The translations under genes and the position numbers were made by a program. The notes below the pieces were generated by a model. It saw only the letters and a program-made list of their open reading frames with translations, ran no database searches and was not told the DNA's origin. Positions 35,843-46,830 of a DNA stretch of 64,000 nt are shown here, one piece after another. Source of the stretch: Gari tellinella (taxonomy: Eukaryota; Mollusca; Bivalvia; Cardiida; Psammobiidae); the NCBI GenBank assembly GCA_922989275.2, contig OV277869.1, positions 24,376,189-24,440,188 of the forward strand, given 5' to 3'. Numbering within the stretch: position 1 is the stretch's first letter; every line of letters begins with the position of its first letter.

Positions 35843-36058
35843 TTTGGCTTTCGAGGCGGGAGGTTGTGGGTTCTATCCCTGGCTGGGTAATACCAAAGAC
35901 CATAATAAAAACGGTACTAGTAGTTCATTGCCTGACGCTCGGCATTATAAGGGTAGTGCTAGGTAGGTAATTGTAATGGATACCTTGTTTGTTTCCATTA
36001 AAGCTCATGAGCTTATGTTGATTGTTTACCATATGCGACGTTAAATAAAGCTTACCTT
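35843..36058 (+). mobile_element. tRNA-derived SINE, head truncated
   Basis: GGAGGTTGTGGGTTCTATCC (B-box region) is followed by a body with GGTACTAGTAGTTCATTGCC, GCATTATAAGGGTAGTGCTA and an end GCGACGTTAAATAAAGCTTA. The head is related to the SINE at 49878-50137; the tail differs. Confidence 0.6.
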
Positions 36059-36116
36059 TACCCGTTTACCTTTAAAGCGTCCCTTTTACATTGTATGTAC
36101 TTGATTATTATAATAT

Positions 36117-36286
36117 AGGAATAAACAACACCATGTTGCCGTTTACGACGGTATGAACACATAAGTTTCGTGTGTGTGGGGGGGGGGGGGGGGGGGGGGG
36201 GGGGTAAGTTTTACTGAGTAAACTTACCCAGCGAAAATAATGGGTTTATACCGTCGTAAATGGCAAAAATGTCGTTTATTCCTTAT
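36117..36286. mobile_element. Foldback with a 27-G run at its centre
   Basis: TAGGAATAAACAACACCATG and TTGCCGTTTACGACGGTAT at the left pair with ATACCGTCGTAAATGGCAA and GTCGTTTATTCCTTATA at the right. Between them is an uninterrupted run of 27 G (36178-36204) and a small GTAAGTTTTACTGAGTAAACT hairpin. Confidence 0.75.
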
Positions 36287-37109
36287 AATGATAATTTTAG
36301 TTTCTACCTTGTCAATTTAATGTGTATTTTGACAAGTTTTATTATCATGTATATGAATATATCATAATCCGGCCAAATATGGTTGGTAGTTGTAATTCCG
36401 ATGTAACAGCCATTCGATCTCCAAATATGGTATGAAAAAAAGTCCCAAATGCATATAGATCTATTGTACTTGCAACTTACAAATTCAGGCTTTCTCCAGT
36501 AAAATTTCTCTCTGTGCTTTAAGAACGCTCGTAAGAAACTAAATTAAAAAGTTCAACCTGGATATCCATCATCAAAGCAATCAAATTAAACAATTAGGTC
36601 GCGCTTGTTGTTATACATGCTATTTACACATAGCAACGCGAAAAGCAACGTTGAACAGCGACTACACAGCGTGTACACCGCTCTCCGAGACATAGGCTAT
36701 AAGAGAGGTTTCGATTTCTTACTGTACGTGTAGCTCGCTTTCTGTGCAGAATACCATCGTGACGGAACCAATGTATGCACACCTACCTTTCGATTTACAA
36801 GTTGATAACGTGTAGGACAGAGTCTACACGTACCATTAAAACGTGTTTAACATCGTTTTAATCCTAATATTTGTACAGCTGATTTAGAAATTATTTGATA
36901 AAAAGTTATAAAGAAACTCTCTTATCGTTTTGTGTGTTTTAATTCATTTGACTGATTGAAAAATCGTTTTAGGGGACACGGTTAAACGTTATAATCAACA
37001 GATCAAACAGTCGTTTCAGACCATCGCAAAACCGTGATCTGATCCTATCTGAAAATGAGGCCTTCCGTGAGTACTAAAAGAATACAAATATATGCATCTT
37101 CATCTGACT

Positions 37110-37163
37110 GTCTGTCTCGTCTCTCTATTTCTCTTTCTTCTTTTTTTATTCTTTCTTTCTCTC

Positions 37164-37195
<32 letters not shown>

Positions 37196-37560
37196 GCTCT
37201 GTCTGTCTCTCCGATTGTGTCTGTGGATCTGTCGGTTTATCCGTCCGTCGACCCAACGTCTCACCGTTTCTCGGTCTCTGCCTCTCTCTGTGTCTCTATC
37301 GTCTTTCTCTTTCTCGTTTTTCTCTCTCTGTTTGTGTTTGTCTGTGGATATGCAAGTTTGATCAAACCTTTGGTCAGCCCCCTACCCGGTATCTCCCGTC
37401 GCTCTATCTCTTTTCCGTCTCTCTACTCTATATCTCTCTCCGGTTGTGTCTGTCTGTGAATTTGTCTGTCTGTTTGTCCGTCGATCCGCCGCCCCGTCTC
37501 TTCCGCAATTGTCTCCAGCTCCTTTCTCTCTGTCTCTCTCTCTCTCTCTCGATATCAGAG
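37110..37560 (+). repeat. CT-rich low-complexity block (TCTG/TCTC)n, copy B
   Basis: Imperfect CTGTCTGT and CTCTCTCT runs. Long open frames on either strand (for example 37055-37459) arise from the composition. The copy-C counterpart is 48715-49140. Confidence 0.8.
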
Positions 37561-37674
37561 TGCCATTTGTTAAATCAATAGAATACTGAAATGTCATTTT
37601 ATTGTACTTTAAGTCATTATTCTATACTCACGCCCTTTCACGCTTTTAACACATTTAGCCCTGATAACGATTAT

Positions 37675-37770
37675 ACTCGTCAATTGCAATAAAGTACTCG
37701 TGAAGAGTAGACTTGTCATTTGCAAACAGTGTACATAGATCCAGAGGTTCCGATTATGGTCTACACTGTT
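37675..37770. repeat. Palindromic CAAACAGTGTA repeat
   Basis: GAAGAGTAGACTTGTCATTT, GCAAACAGTGTACATAGATC and GTCTACACTGTTTG. Also at 49275-49360 in copy C. Confidence 0.55.
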
Positions 37771-37916
37771 TGTTAACTAGATTTCAATCGTGAAAACGCC
37801 AACCGGAAATATGCATAAATGAACTAAACTGAACTAAACTGAAATCTTTAATGAAAGACAAAAGTCCCTCTTGACACAGTCATAGCTATGCAACATAAGA
37901 ACTTGTTATTATACCA

Positions 37917-38108
37917 TAAAACCTCTCTATTACAACCACTAAATTGTGTTAATTATTAGGTATTCATGAAAGGTGACTGCATAAAGACAGTAAAACAGAA
38001 AGCCCCTTTAGGAGCTTTCTGTTATATCGCCACCATACTTGAGGCTGTCACTTGTCTTTAATCTAATTAGCCTTTGTTTTAGTGGTCGTAATGGAGATGT
38101 TTAACTGT
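37917..38108. mobile_element. MITE with GACAGTAAAAC stem, copy B
   Basis: Starts AAACCTCTCTATTACAACCA and ends TGGTCGTAATGGAGATGTTT, inverted to each other. The internal AAACAGAAAGCCCC pairs with GGAGCTTTCTGTT. Also at 49495-49682. Confidence 0.6.
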
Positions 38109-39599
38109 ATACATTTGCATATTTCTGCTTAAAGCAGGCAGACAATATAACAACAGAATGTTCAATATGTTTTATTTTAGCCTGCTTTAAGCAACTCAAA
38201 GTATGCCCTTACTACAATGTACTGAAATTATTAGTAATCAGCAAATGATTAGTCACATGTACATGTACACGTATCGAAATCCTCTTTGGAATTGTTATTC
38301 ACATGTACGTGTATACGTGTAGTCATACGGTCCCGTACCCGTACTAGTAAAAAATCGAAACCTCTCTATAGTGTGAAGAACAACTTTCGGCCGATACACA
38401 TATGATATTTTAAACATGTCAGAATGGAACGTTACCTTTCGGAGTTCAGATCCCAATCTAGAAAATGAGAATGCATTATTTTGCTTTGTTAAGTTCGAAC
38501 AACTTTCTCTGTAATTTTGGTCAACAATTTCAAACCGAAGTAGATTTCTATATTTACAAAATTGTGTAGTAGCCCAGGATTTGGGCTTACGTAAAGGGTT
38601 CTTGTATCGTCTGGCCGAGATCTTAAAAAAAAAAATCCTTCACGTTTTCCAGGCTCGTAAAAAGTACAAAATCGGAATTACTTAATATACAATATTTATT
38701 TTAATGGATGACAAATTACTTCAGATGTTGTATAACCCTAATAATGAAGATATATTAACTGTTGAAAAGAAGCCAAAACAGTTATAAACAGATTTAAACT
38801 ATGAATTACCTTTAGTTATTGTTAAGTCGACGCTGACCAGAAGGGGTGTAGCTGGACTAGTGCAGTCGGGAAATTGTCTCGCTTCCAAGAAAGGATATAG
38901 CTGACCTCCCCCGAATGTAGGAAAGACAGCCGGATATATAGGAAATTACATGTCGAAAGCGACTACAAGTAATGCATTGGCCACGAAATTATTCATTAAA
39001 AGGCTTGACAGGTGAAAAGGGATATGTGTATGATATATACGGAGGAGTAAAAAGGCTACCAGGTAAGTAAATGGGCAGTAAAGTATGGTAGCAGAATAGA
39101 GCCAGCTACTACACGTGTTTATCTATAAAAAGAAGGTCACTCCCCTGGATTTTCAAAGGGAGAGAAAGCGTACATATTTTATGACGTAGCGTTATCTGGT
39201 AATCTCACTTAAAAAAAGCATTTTAAAAAAAACAAAAAAACTATCGCAATGATATTAATTGAACTTTGTCCGACTTTAATTAGGTGTTTCGAGATACCCT
39301 ACGGATAATCTAAAAGAAGATCCTAACTGGGTCGATATCTCTCCGACTTTAGTATGGAATATTTTTTAAAACTACAGTAGTTAGATCCAGATCTGAAGTG
39401 AGGGTTGTCTGAAAATTAGACCTCACCTTTTTCTTAGAGCTATACAGAGCGAATGTAAATATTAGGTCATTAACAAAGCTGAAACTTTCTGCTTTACTCA
39501 TGGCCTGCATTAATCTGTATTCTGTATTAAAGCTTTTAATCTATTTCCCGGAATAATTACATGTTTTAGTATTCTTTAGTATGACGTCCTAAAACACTG

Positions 39600-40093
39600 T
39601 TACAAGGAGCACACGACGCACGTCAGCCCTCTCCCATTCACATAGGGCGGACAAGGTAGGCTCTTCCCACATACTCCTTCTACAAAGTACAACAGACCCT
39701 CATCGTCATTCGCCTCGTTTGAATCGAGCACATCAGCGTCTCCAGCTAGGCAAATATATTCAGAAGCTTGCTTGTGTGTGTGGTGGCCACTAACCAGATA
39801 ACCGCTATGTTCTTTCGTCCATCCTCCAAAACACTCGTTACGCCCGGGGATCATAATAGTAGTTCCTCTGGTAATGTGGCATATAGCACATAGGACGTTT
39901 TTGTTGAAAACATTCTGTCCCAGGAACTTATTGGCGCCAGTAGAGTGGTAATTATAAGACTGATACTCCACTCCGTGTATTTTCCCGCCACTGTTGATTT
40001 TCTCATCATAATAGCCCCACTGTGGTGACGATGTCAAACAGAGGTTGTTTGATCCAGATCCACTATCCGTAAAAAGGGCGCCAGCCATATACC
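39600..40093 (-). CDS. Cassette B exon 3: short-chain collagen C4-like C-terminal domain
   Basis: Terminal 494-nt exon of a third paralogue, open from the acceptor (TTTGAAAG, exon from 40093) to the stop. It carries the same domain order as gene A: SGSNNLCLTS, GGKIHGVEYQ, CAICHITRG, MIPGRNECFGGWTKEHSGY, ASEYICLAGD, VEGVCGKSLPCPPYVNGRG and CVVCSL. Substitutions at otherwise constant places (NVLCAIC for NAPCAVC, KEHSG for KEYSG, NGRG for NGRE) are more than those in gene C. The upstream exon 2 is at 46759-46830 and has lost its cysteine. No exon 1 lies between 46.9 kb and copy C, so expression would need the exon 1 at 56 kb. It may be an alternative 3' end of gene C or an ageing pseudogene with an intact frame. 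Confidence 0.82.
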
Positions 40094-40220
40094 CTTTCAA
40101 AAAATTAAATAGAAAACTTAAACAACAAATTTTGAATGTTTTGAATTCATCCACGTTTAATGGCAACTGTGCGCCTTGAGATGTAAGCATACAGCTGTCT
40201 CTTCAATTAGAGTAGTAGAT

Positions 40221-41917
40221 CTAATTAAAATGTACATAAATGAAGATTTTAGTATTTAAATTCATAAATGTTTACACTTCTGTACCTTTTCTTGGTTTAA
40301 AAACTGATTGGATTTTCTAAATACTGATGTGGAATTTTTTTAAACAGTTTTACTAGGTAGGGAAATACTTTTGGTTAAAAATTTTCTTTTCAAAAAATGG
40401 GACTCATGAAAGCAGGGTCCACGTCCCGAGTCCCGATTACACACGTTTATAAAACATAAACAGTGTGTAACGAATGCTTTCATCTTTTTCTTAAAACAAT
40501 TTTTCTGCATCAGATTGCAGAACGAAAGTCAATCATTATTGCCTCGTAATACCAGCGTGGTTTGTCACGGCCCGCTGACCACTATATAATCTAACCAGCG
40601 CCTGCTATTTTGTTCATAGTTTAACGCTGCCTGCCTGTCACGGCTCGCTGGTCACTACATAATCTAACCAGTGCCTGCCAATGTGTCTTAGTTTAATACT
40701 GCCTGCCTGTCACGGCTAGCTGGCCACTACATAATCTAACCAGCGCCTGCCAAGTTGTTCTTAGTTTATTGCTCGCCTGTCTATCAATGTTCGCTATCTT
40801 ATCATTAGCAAAATTATGTGGTTTGCCATTTCGAAAATTTAAGCTATTACATTTACTATTTATATACAATTCTAACACGACTCGAAACCTACGGCATATA
40901 GACAAAGAATACTGAGAAACGTATATTACGACGCGATAATGAACTGCACGCGCGGCGTTTCCATCCGCTGTTCCATTTGCCCCATACGCGTAATACATGT
41001 ACATAAAAAGTAATTTTACAATTAAAGTCGCGTTAGAATAAAAATGTGTTAAGTCTTAATTCTAACAGTTCTCGAAACCTACATAATAGAGACAAAGAAA
41101 AGCGAGAAACATATATAACGCCGCGATAATGAAATACACGCGCGGCGTTTCCATCCGCTGTTCCATTTGCCCCATACGCGAAATACATAAATAGTATTTT
41201 TATAATAAAAGTCACGTTAGAATTAAAATAACACATTCGTAGGTGTTCATTACCGTGCATTAGATCACAGTTAGTCGTTAAGATGTGAGTAAATTAGACC
41301 ACTCGGCCTAAAGGCCTCGTGATCTAATGACTCCACATCTCAACTCCTAACTGTGATCTAATGCACCGTAATGAACACCTACGAATTTGTTATTTCTTAA
41401 TTAACATAGGGATTTTTTATTAAAAAATATTTTTTTTAAATTTAAGATTTTTTATTTTTTTTTATCTTTTTTTTGGTGTGTGTGTGTGTGTGTGTGGGGG
41501 GGGGGGGGATGTCATATAATATTTAACAATCTCACGTCTTACTTAAATATTTCTATAGGAAAGGTTTGAAATTGATTTAAACACATTACCTGATAAATCA
41601 TATTTTAATTCTTGGGTTATTTTTTAAATACAAATACAAAAAAATCATGATTCCAATTGTTCATTATCAAAAATAAAATCTCGTGAGTTTGTAATTATTC
41701 TTTCGTAATTATATATAATCAACAGTGATTACCATATTAAATTCTGCAAACCCTGAGTAACACACCATCACCCATATGTACATCACCCATATCGACCAGG
41801 TATCATCCAGGTAGGTCACGGCCCGTTGGCCACTATATAATCTAACCGACGCCTGCCTTCCGCCTGTCAATTTGTTCTTATTTGCGTTGTGCCTGCTAAA
41901 CGCCTGTCTTTTACCTA
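40221..41917. mobile_element. 1.7-kb insertion unique to copy B
   Basis: Copy C runs directly from GAGTAGTAGAT (52200) to ACATAAAACTAAAGCG (52204), while copy B has 1.7 kb between them. Contents: three tandem units of about 70 bp (GCTGACCACTATATAATC type, 40560-40770, with a fourth at 41818-41885), a two-copy tandem of about 190 bp (40869-41040 and 41058-41225, sharing CGCGGCGTTTCCATCCGCTG), a foldback (41225-41395) and a (GT)n-G9 run (41476-41509). No ORF of significance. Confidence 0.7.
41225..41395. mobile_element. Foldback with about 75-bp arms
   Basis: AATAACACATTCGTAGGTGT, TCATTACCGTGCATTAGATC and ACAGTTAG pair with CTAACTGTGATCTAATGC and CACCTACGAATTTGTTATT around GGCCTAAAGGCC. The same layout as the 30.3-kb palindrome but unrelated in sequence. 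Confidence 0.75.
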
Positions 41918-42689
41918 GTCCCATAAAACTAAAGCGAGACGTTTATTTCTTTATCTTATTTATGGTCGCTAATCTGTTTGCTAAGGATGCACCGGGTTTA
42001 GGTGTTTTGGAACAACTAAGAGAATTTGTAATAAAGATGTACAATTATGTAATGTCATCCACAAATACAGTCAAATATCGATAAATACGGACTTTCCAAT
42101 AACGGCTCGTGTAAGTCGAACTTACTCATATTTCAAAATAAAAATGTGGTTAAACCACGTTGCAATTTTGTAAAATACATGCAAAAGTATTGTCGATTGA
42201 ACAAACTTTAAACTTACGGATTTGTTCGACTTTTACGATCTCAAGTTATCGAAGCTCGACTGTAATTAAGAACTAGAATCAATTTTGTTTACAAAATCGT
42301 TTTATAAATGTGCAAAACATTTATGTGTAAATTGTGGTGACTTATAGGCCCAATAGGCCGGGTGCAAATTGTTTGTATTTAAAAAATATTTTGTTAAAAG
42401 CATTCTGCACATGTCACAATAATAAAATAGTTACTTACTTACTTACTTTTATACATTGTAAATGAACTATACAAGAGCCTTTATTATGATTGCAACATTA
42501 CGTAATTTACATTCGATTAACCTATTACCACATAAATGCGCATTTTATGCCATTAATTTATTCTTGTAACGGGGACATTAGTTTATACTTTATACAGTAT
42601 CATACGATATGTTTTCTTCATCTTAGAAGATAGTAGTTTAAAGCAGGCTTAAAGTAAAACAGAATGCGCCTTAAGATTCATTCTATAAC

Positions 42690-43380
42690 ACCATTGGACT
42701 ACGGTACCAGGGGTCTTTAGTTCGATCCCCCGCCCACGGAATTATACAAAACGGAATAGCAACTAAGCGAAATTGAATAGACGAGTACCTGAGCTCTCGC
42801 GGCGGTTGAATTTTGCGAGATTATGTGTCACGTGACAACATCTTCACTTATTTGCCTCGTTGTCCGCGATTTCTGGCGTGAAATTTACCGACTCGAGTTG
42901 TTTTATTGACATTTTATAGGATTTAAACGACTATGTGGACATTCCTATCAATTCACGGGAATAAAAATCCGCGAACAATGCTTCGAAAACACACATTTAT
43001 CATATTGACTACCGATATCAGTCTCTTATCAAGTCTCGCGAGTCTCGTATCCGCCGCACGAGATTTACGATATAGCGCGGGGTTTCGATTCCGTCAGTGT
43101 ATAATTCTGTGCCCCGCCGGACCAGCGGTCTGACTAGGGGATTTTTTTCTGAATCCGGAATGTCCTTGAGCAAGACATGTACCGCGCATTGCTTTTCTCC
43201 ACCCAGGGGTAAAAATGGGTACCTGTGAAGGGTCTGAGTCGGTACTGCGACTGCATTTGACTGCGCCATAATTATGTAAGCAGTGCTCAATATTGAAGGC
43301 AAGATGGCTCAATGATCAGGGGAGTAAATGTGCAGTCGGCTGAGCGGTCATTCGGACTGAAAGTAGACTATAACTTGGTA
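42690..43380 (+). repeat. SINE-like block
   Basis: ATTGGACTACGGTACCAGGG and TTAGTTCGATCCCC resemble a tRNA anticodon-to-B-box half. The distal part includes GTCCTTGAGCAAGACATGTA and GGGTACCTGTGAAGGGTCTG. Minus ORFs at 43018-43312 are shadows of this block. Confidence 0.45.
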
Positions 43381-43422
43381 TATTATTATTTTTTTATTAC
43401 TAGTACTTTCAACCTGGTTTAA

Positions 43423-45670
43423 GGGTGTATCAATGTCATGAATTTAAGAAATTTTCAAAGTATATTAGAACACTTTATGATGGTTTTGTATTGAAGAGCT
43501 ATTTAAGATGAATGAAAAAATAGAAAAAGTGTACATTTTGGTGAACAACAGTTGGCTCCATGGCCATGTAAAATTTACCCCACCCACTTTCTCTTATTTT
43601 GTCCTTTTCAAACAGCCCGCTTCAATAAAACCCATTTTAAATGAAAACAAATATGATAATTTGGTTTTGTGTTATTTATTTCCTATCTATGGTAGTATTT
43701 CTTCATACAAAAACTAATTTAAGAGAAAACTGGCACCAAATGTGAAATTTATTGAGCTCTAAATATCATCGATATGGTACTTTTTTTGTAAAATTTGTAA
43801 GGGGAGATAACTCTTTTTACTTTGATAACTCAAAATTTTCAACACTGACCTTTCAATTTCTTTTCATATTTTGAACTGCCTTAGCATTGGCTTTCATTTG
43901 GTAGAATATAAGAAAAAGTTTAATACTAGATTTCATTTTCAAACTTTTTTACTTTTTTTTTCATAAAATAAAAAATCTAATAAAATCATGCCCTATTAGA
44001 ATCCGGGTCAAATCGGCCCAAAACCAAATCGGCCCGGGTCAATTCGGACCGGATCAAATCGGCCCAAACATATGCCGGGTCAAATCAGCCCAATACTGCC
44101 AGGTCAAATCGGCCCAATATTGTAGATTTAGCGGATATGTCTTTATTGACAGAATTTGATTTATTGGTTCAGTCTTTTAAGTTTGGACAGAGAAAATATT
44201 GCACAGAGTGTCAAATTGTTTGGATTTTGATCAGATATGAAATGCAGAGTCCAGATGTATTTGAAAATATCGTCGCATATCAAAAATTTTGTTTTCAATG
44301 TTGTCAGTTGCTTTTAATACAGCATATCAATAAGATATATGTAGGCACTAATATTATGTAAACTTATGTAATAATACATACCCTACAATCAGCTATGCGC
44401 AAAAGTGCCTAGTGTGTCGCCAAAATTGTTATAACAGCGACTACATTAATTGTTTATTTGCAGTAAAGGTGTTAATTGATGTTTGACATGTTGTTGTGAC
44501 AGTTAATTAACCAGTAATCACTTCACTGTCTTACTCCAGGTTCTTCGTTATCTACCAACAGTTTTGATCCTCATGAAACACGTAATACGGTTTCTGACTA
44601 GAATCAAAACTTCTTTATGATGTGAAAACACAAAATAAACTTTGAGAAATAAAAGCAGACAGCACTTTTGGGAAATCTACGTCATAGTGACCACCAAACA
44701 ATAACAGTTTTATATTTGTAATGAAAATATAAACTAGGATACACCCAACAATAGTCATACATAATACACAAATAAACGAAACTGATCAAGCCGAGAACGA
44801 TGCAATACGTCATCAATATACATGATGACGTATTGCATGACATAATATTGTAGGTGGTCACATGACTACTATTGCAGATGGCATCTTTAAATATCAGGTG
44901 GTTTACTTAACTTATAGATCTGTTTCCGACCTGTATCCAAAATGGTATTGTATACACGTTAAAATGTGTTTTTGCCGTCGTGTGTTTCTTGTTTTACTAT
45001 ATCCTCGTTGACTTATTTCGTTAAATTGCAATTTACACATTTTCTATTATTGTTATACTCACTCAATTCACGTACAGCATTCATTGTTTTGGTTTAATTT
45101 CAATTCTTCAATTTCATTTGTCACTGATATGTATAAATGCAACTTTAGTCACACAAATAACACATGTAAAGGTCAAAGAGTGTTATAACGTAACCAGGCA
45201 TAATCAGTTTTTCGGTCGGATTTGACCTGGTCGGATTTGGTTTTGGGCCGATTTGACTCGGGGTTCGATTTGGTTTTTGGCCGATTTGACCCGTTACCCC
45301 CTATTAAAAGCATATTTTTGATATTCGAGGATCCATATTGTTCAAACCTAGTGCCTGCTTTGTCTGAATTTGGTTTATATATGTGAAAATACCACCATAG
45401 ACATGAAATAAATAATGAAAACCCAAATTACCATGTTTGATTTGTTTTGAAATAGATTTTACTGAAGCTTGTACTCTGAATGGGTAAAATTTGAGAGAAA
45501 AAGTCCAAATTTGACATACCTTTTTCAAATCGCTGTAGCTCAAAAAAAGGACACCACCATATATGTTTTTTTCCATTTATTCATTCATCATAAATAGCTC
45601 TTCCAAAAAAACCAAAGATAGAAAAAAAGTTTGATACTTTGAAAAAATCGCTTATGGGTTGGATACACCC
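43423..45670. mobile_element. 2.25-kb TTAA-flanked element with long inverted ends
   Basis: TTAA at 43419-43422 and 45671-45674 flank inverted ends GGGTGTATC and GGATACACCC. The ends stay similar for roughly 300 bp: GAAGAGCTATTTAAGATGAA against GAAGAGCTATTTATGATGAA in reverse, then ATTTATTTCCTATCTATGGT against ATTTATTTCATGTCTATGGT. There is no transposase, so it is non-autonomous. TTAA duplication fits piggyBac-type transposition. Confidence 0.7.
43998..45295. mobile_element. Nested TIR element (GGGTCAAATCGGCC)
   Basis: Inside the previous element. The ends CCGGGTCAAATCGGCCCAAA and (reverse) ACGGGTCAAATCGGCCAAAA are inverted, and each side then repeats the AAATCGG motif several times. CCCTATTA flanks both sides (43990-43997 and 45296-45303), a candidate 8-bp target duplication as made by hAT transposases. 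The ORF at 44137-44361 is not recognised. Confidence 0.6.
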
Positions 45671-45674
45671 TTAA

Positions 45675-45917
45675 CCCTTTCCCTAATAGAAGCGACTTTT
45701 AGCTTATTAATTTATTCCTCCGCTGAAGAAAATAGTTCCAGTTTATACTCTCATGAACAATTACCATTACACATATTTTATATAGCGTAGCAGATTTTAG
45801 CTTAAAGCAGGCTGAAATGAAAGCAGAATGTGCCTTAAGGCACATTCTGCTTTACTTTCAACCTGCTTTAAGTGGTCCCCTGTCTTCAAAACTAGAAACA
45901 GGCTATGGGGTAATGGG
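45675..45917. mobile_element. TTAA-type MITE, 243 bp
   Basis: Between TTAA (45671-45674) and TTAA (45918-45921). Starts CCCTTTCCCTAATAGAAGCG, ends GGCTATGGGGTAATGGG, with the palindromic centre GTGCCTTAAGGCAC. Opposite orientation to 51895-52136. Confidence 0.75.
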
Positions 45918-46082
45918 TTAAGTGGTCAATTGTCTTCAAAACTAGAAACAAGTTATGGGTTAATTGGTGAAAGTACTTCACAAATTTACACAAATACAAA
46001 TATGCATACAGTATGAGAAGTTGGGTGTAGACTTTTTGTGTCACTTGCTATAGGCAGAGGTGACACTTAGGGGTCACTGTTC

Positions 46083-46132
46083 GGGCGTCCGTCCGTCCGT
46101 CTGTCTGTCTGTCTGTCCGTCCGTCTGTCATG
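46083..46132 (+). repeat. (GTCC)n/(GTCT)n microsatellite
   Basis: CGTCCGTCCGTCCGTCTGTC and continuation, following AGGTGACACTTAGGGGTCAC. The counterpart in copy C is about 53122-53160. Confidence 0.75.
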
Positions 46133-46758
46133 CTTTTTACGTCACAATTTAATTTTTACCCTAACGCCTGTTATACTGAAGCTTTTAAGATAAAACTTCA
46201 TTTATGGAAATACCTTGACAGGTGAAAGTATCTTGCACAAGGGTCATAAGTCTTGCTTCGATACTGTGAGCTTTATTATCCTTTTTCACAGTTTCTATTT
46301 TCTGCCTATATGTATTTTCCTATTTTCTGTCCTACTGATGCTTTTTAGATGAAATTTCATTTGTTAAAAAGTTGGAGGAGTAGAAGTGTCTTTCACATGG
46401 TTCATAGCTATTGTATCAATACCGTGAGCGTTATTTCCCTTCTATACACTTGCCTTTGCAGCAGATCTATAACTTCTGCTATATAATGAAGATTTTCATT
46501 TTGGCTTTAATATTTGTTCTACTGATGCTTGTTGACAGGTGACAAGTAACATTTTTCTAGTTTTCAAAATTTATTATTATGTACCGATTGTCATGGAATA
46601 CCTGCGTTAATGTTTACATATTCTAAAACTAAATAATGTATGTTCAAAAGTTTCATATTACCATTTTTGTTTTTGTAAAATACATTCTTGCCATTTCTAA
46701 TCTACATATACTTCCAAATATAAACTTTATCCAAATACATTTTGAATAAATCACACAC

Positions 46759-46830
46759 CTGAGTACACCAGGGTTGTTCCATTAACTGGACTTGTTTTCT
46801 TTCCCCATATGGTAAATGTCGACCCGTAAT
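46759..46830 (-). CDS. Cassette B exon 2 (72 nt), conserved Cys replaced by Ser
   Basis: Same length, acceptor (CAG) and donor (GTGTGT) as gene A exon 2. It encodes YGSTFTIWGKKTSPVNGTT and then LVYS. The cysteine found in the A and C copies and in the family motif (TCP) is Ser here through a single TGT to AGT change. Phase fits exon 3 at 40093 across a 6.7-kb intron swollen by insertions. Loss of this Cys would remove a probable disulfide or leave its partner unpaired. Either the copy is drifting or it has a changed structure. Confidence 0.8.

Larger units (their letters stand above)
42667..45921. mobile_element. Composite insertion in copy B
   Basis: Absent from copy C, where GCTTAAAGCAGG (52937) is followed within 30 bp by TTAAGTGGTCAATTG. 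In copy B the space is filled by SINE-like DNA (about 42690-43380), a 2.25-kb TTAA element (43423-45670) and a 243-bp TTAA MITE (45675-45917), all within one older MITE. Confidence 0.7.

Noticed and set aside
37055..37597. Long overlapping ORFs in the CT-rich block (also 48664-49155)
   Set aside because: Read-through of (TCTG)n/(TCTC)n DNA on both strands; Ser/Leu/Val-rich peptides without domain structure; frames differ between the two duplicate copies.
43508..44361. Small plus ORFs in the TTAA element
   Set aside because: 69-74 codons, partly in the inverted ends, with no transposase motif; chance ORFs in AT-rich DNA.
46083..46132. CRISPR-like or regulatory repeat
   Set aside because: Simple GTCC/GTCT microsatellite in a eukaryotic genome, length-variable between the duplicate copies.
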